A stretch of DNA of 64,000 bases from Brachypodium distachyon. Lineage: Eukaryota; Streptophyta; Magnoliopsida; Poales; Poaceae. Both the position numbers and the translations under genes were made by a program. Position 1 is the stretch's first letter. Every line of letters starts with the position of its first letter. The notes beneath the pieces were generated by a model that was not told where the DNA came from, did no database searches, and worked only from the letters and a program-made list of their open reading frames with translations. Where the stretch lies: contig NC_016131.3 of NCBI RefSeq assembly GCF_000005505.3, positions 58,079,355 through 58,143,354 of the forward strand, written 5' to 3'. Below, in pieces: positions 1 to 11,572 of the stretch.

Positions 1-191
1 GAATCCCGGCTAAGGGCTGGATGAGCGCGCCAATCCGGAATGTCGGAATGAATTGATCTCGGCTAGGAGAACCTGGGGTTGTCTCGACATCCTTCTCGGC
101 TGAACCCAAGTAGGCGTTGGTGGTCTGTCTATGGGAAACTATCGCGGCCCGACATTTTTCTCTGTCGGGCCACAACAGCTTCGGGGACTAG
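1..191 (+). mobile_element. 3' end of LTR retrotransposon interior
   Basis: The stretch runs directly into an LTR starting at 192 and ends in a purine-rich tract (cggggactag, 182-191), which resembles the polypurine primer that precedes the 3' LTR in many grass Gypsy elements. No gag or pol frame is visible in these 191 bases, so assignment as element interior rests on position and the tract. The rest of the element would lie outside the window. A solo LTR with unrelated flank is the alternative. Confidence 0.5.
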
Positions 192-1020
192 TGTCGGGGG
201 GATGACCCCGGATAGGGTCATGGCGACACAACTCTAGCCGAGATGACGAAGACAAAGCCGGCATAGTTACGTATGTCGGCATCGTAAAATTAAACTAACA
301 CTAAGCCGGCATCCCGGGCGTATGCCGGCATGGCTATCTTGTCTTATGAGTTTGCAGGATAAGGACGAGCACTTTGATCTCGGCGATAGCCGAGATCCCT
401 CAACGGTCTTATCCTGACCACGCGGTGCAAAGTAAAGCAGCGCCATCATCCTCTCAAAAAAGCAGTCAGCGCCTGCGTACCGGTGTCAGGTGACCACGCT
501 AGAGAAGCACCGAAAGAGAATCTATGACGGAAGTCGGCAGAGGATAGCTGCACCCGTTGCAGACTGGCAGAAAAAAGTAAAGTTGTCTTGTCCCCTACGG
601 TGTTGCCTGAAGGGAACCAAGCCTCGTGCCCGGCGGGGCCCAAGGAAGATGACGTTAGATTCGGCCCACATGTCAGTGTGACATGGGCGGCCTATAAATA
701 GAACCTTACCCCTCTGAAGAGGGGAAGAGGGCACTTAGACATCTAGGGTATCCCGTTGTTGTTGTTGTTCTTCTTCTTCTTCTTCAAAAAAAAAAACAGC
801 TCAAGGAGCGCCATTGTAGAGCTTGCATATCTCGGCTAATATAACAAAGCAGGAGTAGGAGTCTTACCTCGACAAGAGAGCTCCGAACCTGGGTAAATCT
901 GTGTGTGCTTGTGTGTTTTGTGCGTGTTTCCCTTCACGTCCTCCCTCATCCGGATCCTCCTTCGTCCATCGGCTCCAAGTTAAGCCATCCTATGGTATCT
1001 GTCATGACACCACCACGACA
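192..1020 (+). mobile_element. LTR of a Gypsy-like retrotransposon (829 bp)
   Basis: The segment starts TGTCGGGGGG and ends CCACGACA, giving the short inverted termini TGTCG/CGACA expected of an LTR. It has an internal promoter: a TATA box (tataaata, 693-700), then a GTT/CTT microsatellite and A-run near 760-797, consistent with the R/U5 part of an LTR. No partner LTR lies in the window, so the target-site duplication cannot be checked; the five bases after it are cttct. Family assignment is by resemblance only. Confidence 0.72.
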
Positions 1021-1109
1021 CTTCTCAAGCTGGGACGCACCACAAAGTTGGATTCAACCAATGTGTTCTCATAGCAACGGATGAAGTGATATACAAGGCG
1101 AAGACGTCT

Positions 1110-2794
1110 GTTTTTGAGTTGTTTTACAAATAAACCTTTTGGTTTCCATCAGTTTTGTTCTGGTGTTATTTTTCCTCTTATTATTGTAAATGTATTTAAC
1201 ACTTTCTCGAGCACGTTTAATTCTACACTTATAATGGGCCATTATATCTACAAATTGACTTTTTTTGTCTCACAACCTGTAGTCCTCCTTCTTCTCTATA
1301 CGCCGTTCCTCATTTTCCTTTCGTCTTCACCTGGCATGTCTTGTATTCTTATCCCCGACATCGACTATGTGGCCGCCTTTACCCTCTTGTCACCGGCCTG
1401 GTGACCAAACCTACCACCACCAGTCTTCTCGTCGCCCTAGCCATTCCTCTAGCCATAGGGAAGTCCGTGTTCTCGTAGGCACCATTAGCCACGTCCCAAC
1501 CTAAACGCTTAGAAACCGTAATCTCTAGCCTCACCTTCGGAAAGCTGCCTTCTTTTCGAATCCAACCTCACCTTGGTGTCGCTGTTATGTGTAATCTCTA
1601 ACTCCAACTCGGTTCTCACCTCACCTCCACCAACCGCCAGTTTCGCCGTTCAATGTCATTGATGTGTCCGTTTCACCAAGAATCAACCGAAGCTCTAACA
1701 TCTAAAAAACCTCATTCTACAAAAATTAGTCAGTTAAATTTGGCGTGTGTACTTTGATGTTACCATATCTGAATTAAATTTGGATCTTAATCATGGTACA
1801 TTACATCCATGTCGTAAAAAAAATTCTCCACAAGGTTCTTTCAAGCTTGGATTCACTCAAAAGCCGGTTATAACCGCTGTGTTACCATGGCAGGGGAGAA
1901 AGTACCATACAAACCGAACGCATCCGGTTTTGAATTATTTTACAAATAACATATTCGATTTCCGTTAGTTTTGATCTATTGCTATTTTTTTCTTGTTATT
2001 GTAATGGTATTAAACGGTTTATTGAGCGCGTTTAATTCCACTAATTTTCTCATTTGGTACATTTATAACGGGACATTATATTTACAAACTGCCATTTTTT
2101 ATCTAGGCCGCAATCTTCCTCATTTTCCTTTCGTCTTCCCTCGTACCCCTTTCGTCTTCACCCAGCCCCTACTGTTTTATTTATCTCCGGCGACAACTAA
2201 GTCGCCACCTCTACCATCTCGTCGCCCTGCTGATCAAACCTTTTCACCGCCGGTCTTCTCGTCGCCCTCCCCATCCCTCCAGCCCCGGGAGGTGCATGTT
2301 CTTCCTAGGCACCATTAGCCACATCCCATATTTTCGGAAGGCGCATCCGTCTCGGATCCAACCTCACCTCGGTATCATTGTCTTATGTAATCGCCGCCTC
2401 CGTCTCGGTTCTGACCTCACCTCCGGCGACCGCTAGCTTCACGGTTCACCGTCATCCGGCCTCCTATTTCATCAAGAATCAACTGAAGCTCTAACAAGTC
2501 AGCCAAAAAAAGAGAGTAAGCGAAGCTCTAACACCGAAATCGAAAGATGAACTGAAGCTCTAGAAAGCTTCAGGCGACGCAAGAATGGCAAATGTGGTAT
2601 GTTTGGAAGGTAGTAGTAGAACCGCAAAGATCACTATAAGACGGGAATCCAAATTGATTCAGCCCCTAGCCCCCAAACTCTAGCCCCCAAAACGCCCTCC
2701 ATTCTCCACCGCCGGCGGCGGCGGCGGCGTCCTCCACAACTCCATCTCCCATTCCCCCGCCCCGGCAAGTCCCTACGTCGTGGCTGCTCCTCCA
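1110..2794. repeat. Diverged direct repeat upstream of first F-box gene
   Basis: Two diverged copies of one ~400-bp sequence lie at about 1118-1500 and 1929-2330. Both contain gttttacaaataa/attttacaaataa, the phrase tttccRTYagtttt, a TTATTGTAA core and later the shared gcaccattagccac. No coding frame is convincing. The interval 2340-2794 shows no feature beyond the C-rich 5' flank of the F-box gene. Confidence 0.5.
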
Positions 2795-5214
2795 ATGGAG
2801 CACGGCGACGGGGAGCGCGCCGCCAAGCGAGCGGAGCCCTCCGCTTCCGCCACCGCCGACGGAGGCGGAGAGGAGGACCTCCTCAGCGCGCTACCGGACG
2901 ACGTCCTCCTCCACATCCTCGCCAGGCTCCGCAGCGCCGCCTTCGCCGCGCGGACCAGCGCCCTCTCCAGCCGCTGGCGCCGCCTCTGGGCGCTCCTGCC
3001 CACCCTCGAGTTCTGCCCCCTCGATGTGTACCGCATCGGCCCGGCCCTCGCCGCCCACGAGGCGGAGGCGAGGGCGACCCTCCTCTGCCTGCGCGTCTTC
3101 CTCTGGGAAGCCAACGCCGCCTCCGTGGCGGCCTGGATCCCCGCCGCCGCGCGCCGCCTCTCCGGCAGCCTCACCTTGGTCAACTCCGTGGACGATTGGG
3201 AGGCCGACGGGGGCGTCTTCGAGCTGCCCTGCTTCGAGAATGCCACCTCCATCAGGCTCGGCCTGGGGTTTCTCGGCATCGCGGTGCCGGCCTCTGGCAT
3301 AAGCGCCCGGCTCACTGATCTCCATATGGACACCTTCCAGAAGACCCCTGTGTGCTCGGTGAGGCTCTCTCCACGCCGCACTGCCCGTCGCTGCGAAGGC
3401 TCACTGTCTGGAACGCCCGGGGGCATCGACAGATTCACCATGCATTCCGAGTCTCTGCTGCAGCTGAAGCTGTGCGATCTGGAGGACTTCGAGCAGCTCA
3501 CTCTGGTTACGCCGGCGCTCAGAGAGTTGCATGTCAGCGGCTGCTTTGGTCAATTTATGAATCCGGCTCGGCTGGTTGTCAGTATCTCGGCTCCGGAGCT
3601 CGCGTTGCTTGAGTGGAAGGACGCTTACGATCCGAGCTCCGTTCAGCTCGGCGAGATGCCGAATCTTCAACGCCTGTGCCCTGGCACTTTTCTTGTGTAC
3701 GGGCCGAATGACTTTGTGCCCAACCGCAATGTCCTGAGGCTTCTGGGTCACTTCAGGGTCATGCACAGTGTAGCCCTCAAACTGTTCTGTAGACCAGTGA
3801 GTTCATTCTCTTGTGTGAAGTTATGTCATCATTGTAAAACGTTAGCAAGTCAATAGATGATCAGGCAAATATGCAGTTCAATGTTCAACTGAAGGAACAG
3901 TGGCCTTAGCTTCATAATCTTAGATTGCATTTCTTTTTTTCTGCCTTTGGTAGTTATGATTAAAGATACATCCTACTGCACTAGTACATTCATTACAAGG
4001 GGCCATGAACTTTTTGAACTGTGATATACTGATATCTTAATTATACTCTCTTTTGCGTGATTTACCTACGAATCTTGACAGAAGATATGACCAGGCTTCC
4101 TGACATTAAGTAAATTCCCTTTCTTTTATGTCGTATGAACCTACAGGACATAAGTCACAGACAATACTTGATGGAAAGCATGGCAAGGCTCCCTGGCAAC
4201 ATTACAAACTTGTTCCTAGATGTTGTATCAAACGGACATTCCATTGGAGCCATCTCATTCCACATTCTCAGAGTGTCTACTGATGTGAGGAGTCTGACAA
4301 TAAACTTAATCCAGGTAAATCTATCCACAATTTGTTTATCTTCTTTCAAGCGTTTAGCTAATGCTCGTATTATCAGTGAAGTGACGTAAAGCAATATGCA
4401 TTTGTATTTCTTGCCACACTTAGGCTCGACTGCAAGTTGCCCTACTCTAGCTGTTGGTTCAATGTGGATATTTTGCCTCAAAATTTGTTTGTCAAAATAT
4501 ATGGCTGATGTATCTCCTAGCGATAATACTTTCCTTTTCAAGTATGACAAAGTGGTATGCTACTCGATTTGGTAATAGGTTTCATTTTATAAACTATGTC
4601 ACGATGCATGGCGCTTTATTGCTCGGCAAGCTCAAATATTGATGACGCAGTTAGAGCTAGTATTTTGGGAAATAATCTTAGGAAGTGTAGGTGTGTATGT
4701 TTTGAAGAGATCCCATTGATGAAGTCCAAATGTCATCTTAACATAATCGTGCCTGAGAGTTCGTATAACTTCTATAAATGGTGTTTGTTGTATGATTTTC
4801 TGTTTTTACAGGACAAACATAATTTCTGCAATAGGCTGATTCAAACTAATTTGCTGGTGTTATTCTTTTGCAAAATTCTTTTCAAACATATCCTGGAATA
4901 CTCAGGCAGTCTGATAATTTCCAGTTACCATATCAGTTGATCTTACAAAGTTGATACGCCCCTCGTTTCAGGGTGGGGCGCCGCCGACTCACTGCACACC
5001 AGGTTGCATCTGTGATCGGTCGCAGAAGTGGAAAACCGAGGAACTCGCACTGAATCACCTCCGACAAGTAGAAATCCTCGGACTGACAGGAACAGAACAT
5101 GAACTTGCGTTCCTGGAACAGTTCTTCAGTCGGGCAACGGTGCTAAAAGTGATGAGAATATCGATCAACGATGCAATCCCTGACCTCAGGGCTGCGTGTT
5201 GTTCTACATATTAG
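2795..5214 (+). CDS. F-box/FBD protein, copy 1 (probably impaired)
   Basis: Three exons, all phase 0: 2795-3796, 4147-4314 and 4972-5214, giving about 470 residues. The first ATG (MEHGDGE) matches the starts of the two downstream paralogues. An F-box occupies roughly residues 28-68 (LPDDVLLHIL, then SSRWRRLWALLP); F-box proteins usually recruit substrates to SCF ubiquitin ligases through SKP1. A leucine-rich middle follows, then an FBD-like tail (KTEELALNHLRQVEI, GTEHELAFLEQF). Two lesions appear against the paralogues. Bases ~3341-3423 are read in a shifted frame between a net 4-base deficit and one extra G. The third exon also leaves the conserved frame near 5190; the paralogue-like tail (ending PEPEE) is readable in another frame to a stop at 5304-5306. 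Substrate unknown. Confidence 0.75.
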
Positions 5215-6115
5215 AAAGCATCTCCAGCCCGAAAATAGAGACGAAACTCTTTCTGTTCCAGGGCTTCGTGAAGGAGGTTTTGAGTGCCCCAGAACCAGAG
5301 GAGTAAAATGCATGGGACTTAGGTTCCAGCAACTCAGTTATAATTTGTTTTTTGTCGGCATGACTGGAACGCTGGCTGTTTGTTTGTTTGTCTCTGTAAT
5401 AATAAGTTCCAACCTGGACTTACTTTGGCTGTTTGAGGATGCTGGGAGTGCATCTGTTAGACCAGGTTGCGCTGCGGTTTATTCATTTAATTTCTTCTTT
5501 GAACTGCTGAATAAGCGGCTGTAAAAAGCCAAACATTTTGCTATTTGAGTGATTTTTTATTGGAGTATAATACTTGTTTGATATTATTGCTGGAAGTTGT
5601 TTCAGGGTACGGATCTTTACTGAAGTTTCAGACTGAAAATTTTAGTAAAGCAGAAATATTCAAATTTTATTGACATTTCGTTTCGGTTCTACTAAAATTT
5701 CACATTTAGTTTCACTGGATTTTACTAGCAGTTTAGTGCATACATGTGGAATTTCTTTCGACCAAACAGAGTCGGCTGAATGAGGTCTAAGGAGGTTTCA
5801 TAAAATGTGTTGAAGTGATTATAGGTTGCACCTTTTATCTGATCTGTTTATTTCAAATCTAATGGTTATGATAAAAAAAGTTTTCAAGTTTGCACTTAAT
5901 AGAAGTTTTCACATGTTTTTTCCTACCTACACATAGTAATTTTGATACAAGTGGCCAAAGTTGTATTTTGGAGACAGTGTCAATGTATATTCACTCGTTT
6001 GATTCCTTTTGCTAGAATTTGTGTGAAACATGAATTGTGTGATTGAAATCAACCAGTAGCTTGGTTCCATAAATGAATTCTCATCATATGTAACCTGGAA
6101 AAACTTCCTTTTTAA
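5215..6115. other. 3' flank of F-box copy 1
   Basis: AT-rich DNA with no coding frame that I trust. The last ~40 bases, aacttcctttttaact then an A-run and atgtaa, match the sequence after F-box copy 2 at 14405-14435. This places the boundary of the ancestral tandem-duplication unit here. The conserved-frame end of the copy 1 tail extends to 5306. Confidence 0.5.
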
Positions 6116-6855
6116 CTAAAAAAAATGTAATCACGCCATCTCCCAAGCCATCATGAATTGTGTACATGTTGCTTTCACTCCCGCCGGGTGGGCTTCGCTC
6201 TCTCTAACTCCGCCTCCCCCACATGACTGATCGTGAACGCTCATGATCCCCCAACCGTTGAAGGGCCCTTGCTCTCTCTCCCTCCTGCTCCCCCATCACC
6301 AACTTGAGTCAGGTTTTTAATACGTGTTCTTACTATAGGACTGGAAATCGGGTTTTCGGGATAACTCTTTTTGGAGAAAAGATGAAAAGAAGCTTGTTCG
6401 AGATCGAAAGAGTGCCCTTAAGAGACTTGGCTAACAGCAGCGCACCTTGAGTTGAGGAAAGCTGCTCACAAGTAGCGGTTATCCGCGGTGGAGGCAAGGG
6501 GACCAACATGACCCTGCCCCAAGATTCAAAATTACACATAAGTCTCTGCTTTCATATTTTATAAAATGTGTATTTTTGTGCTTGGCTCCTCGCATCCCAA
6601 TAACAATATTTTCTACTGTGATCTTGCATATATATTTTTCTGCCTTCGTCCCTGATGGTTATGAGCCTCTCTCTCCCCCATCTAGTGTTCCGCCATCGCG
6701 CCGCCGCCACCCTCGGATCCTCCCCCCGCCGACGTGTCCTGCCGCTGACATAATCCATGACCAATTTGAATTCAGTTTTTTTGTGTCAAATTGATCTGAG
6801 GCATTCGCTGGATAAGGGTCAACCTTTCACTTCCTTAGCCAAAGCGACGAATATA
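6116..6855 (+). promoter_or_regulatory. Orphaned F-box promoter/leader, cut off from copy 2
   Basis: This block is homologous, with indels, to the leader region of F-box copy 3 (about 14900-15870). Shared landmarks in the same order are cacgccatctccc, ccttgctctctct, gagatcgaaag or its variant, a TATA-like stretch (gcatatatat near 6626; gcatataaat near 15406), catccatgaccaatt or its variant and the final ggataagggt...ttagccaaag. In copy 3 the homologous end lies about 30 bases before the start codon. Here homology stops at about 6850 and no F-box gene follows; the next F-box coding region starts at 11573. Confidence 0.7.
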
Positions 6856-7591
6856 ACTCTTTTTTCGGACATTCTAAGTGGGGAACGTGACCCACTCGGT
6901 CGTACGGGGCGGCGCCCTCTCGATCGTTCGATCTGATCGCTCCTCCCATCGACCAACATTCTCGCTCGCTTTCTCAATCACCGATCCCTTCCTCCCGTCG
7001 ACTGGGATCTCCTCCTCCGCTGCACCGACCCGAGCCTACGTACCACCTCGCGCTCGCGCCGGTCGCACGCCCAGAGCCACCGGCGACAGGTCGTGAGCCT
7101 GCTGCTGCCCGCGGCTTTTGGAGGCGGAAACAGCGTCGCAGCGAACTCGGATGACGGCTGTGTCGCTGGAGGAGGAGGGTGCAAGGGGGCGGCGTCTTGA
7201 GTCAGAGGGGGAAGTCACGGAGGCGCCATGGAAGCAGGAGCAGGAGACCAGGCCGGTGTCTGGCCGGGCGGTGTGGCGGGCACCGCGGAGGACGAGACCG
7301 GCGGGGTGATGCGGCGAGCTACATGGAGGACGAGGCCGACGGGGTTGTGCCGTGAGCGACGTGGAGGAGGCGAGGCCGGCGGGGCGACCTTTTCCTCGTG
7401 AGCTGCTAATTGAGGCCGAATTGAAGGAGATTATTAGCTCTGCGTGCGGGTGGGTATCATCGCCATGATTCAGCTGCTGTTCCTAGTGCTATCTGTGAAA
7501 GGCGTGGTAGCGCTGCTGCTTAGGGTGAAGGTCAGGCTGCCGCAAGGAGGTGGTGACGTGGGCAATTGAGCAGGCGAAGACGGGGAAGGTC

Positions 7592-8123
7592 CATAGTTTT
7601 TAAATAGCGGGTTAAGCCATTTAGCGGCAGCCTTCCGGAAGCTATATGTGCTACAACGATGCTATAACGGTGCTAAGACATTTAGCGGATTTTGAAAAAA
7701 TCATACAAAAGTATCAATAAATGAGGCATCATATGATAAAAAAATCTTTCCTTTGACATCAGTAGGAACTCCTTAATACTTAGAAACACCACTTGTAATG
7801 CCAGCAAGGTGGTACCTAACCCTAGTAATGCCAACAGTGCATATATTGGGACAATATATGCATTTAATCTGATGTTTTTGCTCAAATCTAAAAAGCTATA
7901 TGCTTGAGATGCGATGGAATTTTAGGACGCACTTATACCAAAAGCCCCAAAAATAATTATCATAGGGTTAGCTTAGCACGCTAACAATCCCAAAATATAG
8001 CGCTATAGCGTGATTAGCGGAGCTAATAGCGTTTTTCTCAGGTTAGCGCTAAAACTGCATAGCTTTAGCGGGAGCCCTCTCCAAACGTTATAACGATGCT
8101 ATAGCGCGCTATTTAAATCTATG
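7592..8123. mobile_element. MITE with CATAG-TTTAAATAGCG termini
   Basis: The left end (catagtttttaaatagcggg) and the reverse complement of the right end (catagatttaaatagcgcgc) form imperfect terminal inverted repeats. Both subterminal regions are rich in tagcgg/ctatagc words. This pattern belongs to a common plant nonautonomous DNA transposon type, possibly hAT-related. No clear target-site duplication could be read, so the superfamily is uncertain. No coding capacity. Confidence 0.6.
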
Positions 8124-8619
8124 CCCTGCACGCTCTCGGTCAGCTCATGTCCAGCGTCTTCATCATCCTCAGGATCCGGAGCAGGGGCCTCAAGCTCGGT
8201 ACTGTCAGCCCCATGGATTAGGTGCTCTGGAGGATGCACCTGATGGAGGCCTCCCTCATTGGTTAGCTCGTAGTCTTCTTTGTGGGATTAATCCCCACCA
8301 TCAAATGTACAGTAGTTCTTAATTTGCTGATATGATAGGGCTAGCTAGCAACTAATTAGTATTGGTGGTGGCTATGAATTCTTGGATTCTAAAGTAGCTT
8401 AGCAGAGATTACTGCTTAGTTGGTGAATGAGGTAACTTTGGAGACTAAGGTGTTATTTAGGGTGTGTGTTTTCCCACTAATCAAGTATAAGAAGCTTCTC
8501 CAGTGAGCAATCCAATTGTCTTAGCTCATTAGTTGTTGCTTTTGTGGCGTCTGATCTTGAAGATAGAAATGCCCATAAAATAGTTTTTCTATCATGTACA
8601 TCTTCCTACTAATTTTTGC

Positions 8620-9890
8620 TTGGATAGGCTGGCAGTTAGCGATAGAATGCACTACAAGTTGTGTGTATAGAACAACCCGACGGCTATACTTGGATAATCT
8701 GGCGATTAAAGTACCATAACTTGGTAAACAAATTGTGTGTATTGAATAACCTGATAAGTAGGCATAATAGACATAGTTATCCCGACATATATGTGTGGAT
8801 AATATGGCGAGTAGACATGAATAAAGTCCTAATCCGCAAGGAGTCATGGTTAACCTGGCAAGTATACACAGTTAACCTATCAAGTATGTGCGGATAATCC
8901 GGCGTGTAGGCATAGATAATCTGGCAAGTATACACTATTAACCTGGCAATTAGGTATTAGTAATCTGGCAAGTATGCGTTGTTAACCTGGCAAGTAGGTA
9001 TGAATAATCTGGCAAATAGGCAAGGATAATCTGGCAAGTCGGCATTATTAATCCGGGAAGTAGGCATGGATAACCTGGCAAGTAGGTTTGAATAAATAAC
9101 TTAGCAAATAGGCATGGATAATCAAGCAGGTAGGCACTATTAAAATGGCAATTATGCAGCGTTAATCTGGCAAGCAGGAATGGATAATCTCGGAAGTAGA
9201 CACTATTAAACTGTGAGGTATGCACTATTAACCTGTCACTTAGGGCACTGTTAACCTGGCAAGTAGGCATTTATAATCCGGCAAGTAGGCATAGATAATC
9301 CGGCAAGTAGCCACTATTAACCTGGCAAGTAGGCACTGTTAACCTGACAAGTATGCATGGATGATTCAGCAAGTAGCCACTATTAACCTGGCAAGTATGC
9401 ATGGATGATCTGGCAAGTATGCACTATTAACCTGACAAGTAGGCACTGTTAATGCAGCAAGCATGCATAGATAATCTAAGAAGTAGGCATTATAAATCTA
9501 GCAAGTAGTTACGAATAATCCGACAAATACGTACTGTTAACTTGGCAAGTAGGTATGAATATCCGGCAAATGAGCATCATAATCCGGCAAGCAGTCATGA
9601 TTAATCTGTCAAGTAGGCACACAACTAAATACCGTTACAAATATTTATATTAGTTGGATAATTATAGGTTATTAGTCAGATCATAGTGCATGTATAAACC
9701 AAGGGAAGTATGCATTAAGAAACTAACAAGTAGACACTGTTAACATGAAAGTAATCGTAAATAATCAGGCAATTAGGCGTACAACTAACGAACTAAATTC
9801 CCTGGCAAGTGTGGTCTATTAAATAGGTAATTATAGCTTAGTAATATGGTTAGCGTGCATGTACAAGAGGGTTAAATAGGCATGAATAGA
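8620..9890. repeat. 22-bp minisatellite, ~45 degenerate units
   Basis: A tandem array with consensus close to GGCAAGTAGGCATGGATAATCT. The variable half alternates between 'catggataat' and 'cactgttaac' types (ggcaagtaggcactgttaac). It is densest from about 8880 to 9640 and decays on both sides (8620-8880 and 9640-9890). The period is about 22 bp. Open frames inside it only translate the repeat and are not genes. Confidence 0.85.
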
Positions 9891-9899
9891 ACAATCAAA

Positions 9900-10650
9900 T
9901 ATGACTTAGTAATTTACGTGAAAGTGACGCTGGTTTTTTACAGACAACTGATGGGACTTGCAGTGGTTGAGCCATAGGCAGATCAACACGACAGCTGAAA
10001 TGTAAATGGAAACCAACACACCAACACCAGGGGAGCTGAGCGCTTGTGCACTAGAAGGAGCTAGAAACGATCGATATACTCCACCGGGCTGCCTGTACAT
10101 GCTGCGAGGATTGAGGTCAATCCCGCGTAGGCCACTGTGGAGCCCAGTGCCAAGTTGAAAAACGGGAATCGGTTCCTCTAGTTGCTCCGGTGCCACATTT
10201 GGGCAAACAATAAAATAATCATCATCTACTAACTGCTTCCATTTCAACTACCACCAGCAACCGTGAATGCACTTTCACAGCTACCGCCAGAACAACATTC
10301 ATCGTGGTTTGCTCAGGTAAAATACAGAACTAATATGACCGTTGTTTACTCAGCTTTATATAGGCACACAAACAGCCAACACAAGAATATACATCCAGGC
10401 CTCTCTCTAAAGATGGATCACTCATCCTCCATGAGCTACACACACATGTTGAATTCCTCAATCCCATCTTCAGATCCACAAAATGCAAGCCTCCAGCACC
10501 TCCAAAACAATCATGTACCATTGGAAGGATTTGCAGAAGGGCCACTTTATGCATTTAATATGGTACTTGATCGACCAATACATCACTGTTTCGAGGCTGA
10601 CTTGATAGAGAGTATTTGGCAACAATTTGGAGACAATGGAGCTTAAAATT
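9900..10650 (+). other. Unidentified gene-like fragment
   Basis: Base composition and codon-like texture change here after the minisatellite. A + strand frame from about 10263 runs to a stop at 10646 (about 127 residues, including MDHSSSMSYTHML and IESIWQQFG). A possible 5' splice site (caggtaaaat, 10316) lies within it. A minus-strand frame (9906-10247) is also open. I do not recognise either product. It could be a captured exon pair or chance; confidence that it is functional is low. Confidence 0.25.
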
Positions 10651-11572
10651 TATAATAAAGCTTTTAATTTTTTTATGTATGCTTTCAATCTCCAGTGCAG
10701 TACCAAGTTATTTCAATAAAGTTGTACCTTAATTTCTATGATGTACTGGTTATTTCTCTTATGTAATAGTTATTTCTAATAAGGTTGTACCCTCTCCCCA
10801 CATCAGTGTTAGTTAGTTTTCGCATGCAAAATGAGAGAATGAGTATGTTGTATCCGGCATCCAAGAATTCAACGAACAAATTGCATGACATGTATACTTG
10901 ATAAGATATGCAAGAACCCAAAGTAAATCATCTATTCCCGTGCTGCTCTGTGATCACGAAATTCATTCCCGCAAGTACTAATCAATCAGCATACGTAATC
11001 AATCAGTTGGCGTTACAGCAAACATGTTATGCATGCACCGCGTCCCATAGCATTCCGCATCACACCAGCTTGTGGCCGCCGCTGGATCCGGTGCCAAATC
11101 GTCGAGCCGCTGCTGGATCCGCGGCGAAATCTTCGGGGTGACGCTGGATCCGCTCACCACATCGGATCCACCGCTGGATCTGCTAACCACAGGGCCGCCT
11201 GAGCCGCCGCTCGGGTCGCTCGCGCCGCGGAGACGCCGCTCGGCTCGCTCACCGCCGCGGAGCCGCGGAGTCACGGGTTCGCCGCTGGACGCCTGGTGGA
11301 GCCGCTCACCACCGCATAGCCGCCGCTTGAGCCAGCGCTCGAGGTAAGCATCCGAGGCTTTACTCGGTGCTGCGTCCCAACAAAATTAGCATTTGGAGCT
11401 GCTACACTGGGGAGGTAGAAAATTTTAACACCGACGCCAAATGAAGATGACGCGGTCCATTTGGCTTTTGGCACGTTGTGGAGGTCCTAGGACTGCGTGG
11501 CAGACGCCGTTACGTAGTTCCGTCCCTCTTTTTTTGCGGGGCCCTAACTCAACTCAACTCAACTCCTCATCA

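Larger units (their letters stand above)
6856..11545. other. ~4.7 kb insertion between leader and F-box copy 2
   Basis: The limits are inferred from the point where leader homology stops (~6850) and where the leader motif actcaactcctcatcaatg resumes (11555-11575). Contents in order are: a GC-rich stretch (6880-7440) with short open frames but no recognised domain; a TAAATAGCG-type MITE (7592-8123); AT-rich DNA; a long 22-bp minisatellite (8620-9640, decayed to ~9890); an unidentified fragment (9900-10650); and GC-rich DNA with repeated gccgctggatccg phrases (11070-11320). I see no clear terminal repeats. It may have accumulated in several steps rather than as one element. Confidence 0.6.

Noticed and set aside
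2773..3501. Long minus-strand frame opposite F-box copy 1
   Set aside because: It is a GC-rich shadow of the F-box exon; similar antisense frames appear opposite copies 2 and 3 and have arginine/serine-rich composition without domains.
8950..9270. 106-codon minus-strand frame with a repeated CQxxxAYLxDYxxLLARL-like pattern
   Set aside because: The frame only translates the 22-bp minisatellite.
8880..9640. CRISPR-like repeat array
   Set aside because: Repeat units are contiguous and degenerate with no unique spacers, and the host is a plant; this is a minisatellite.
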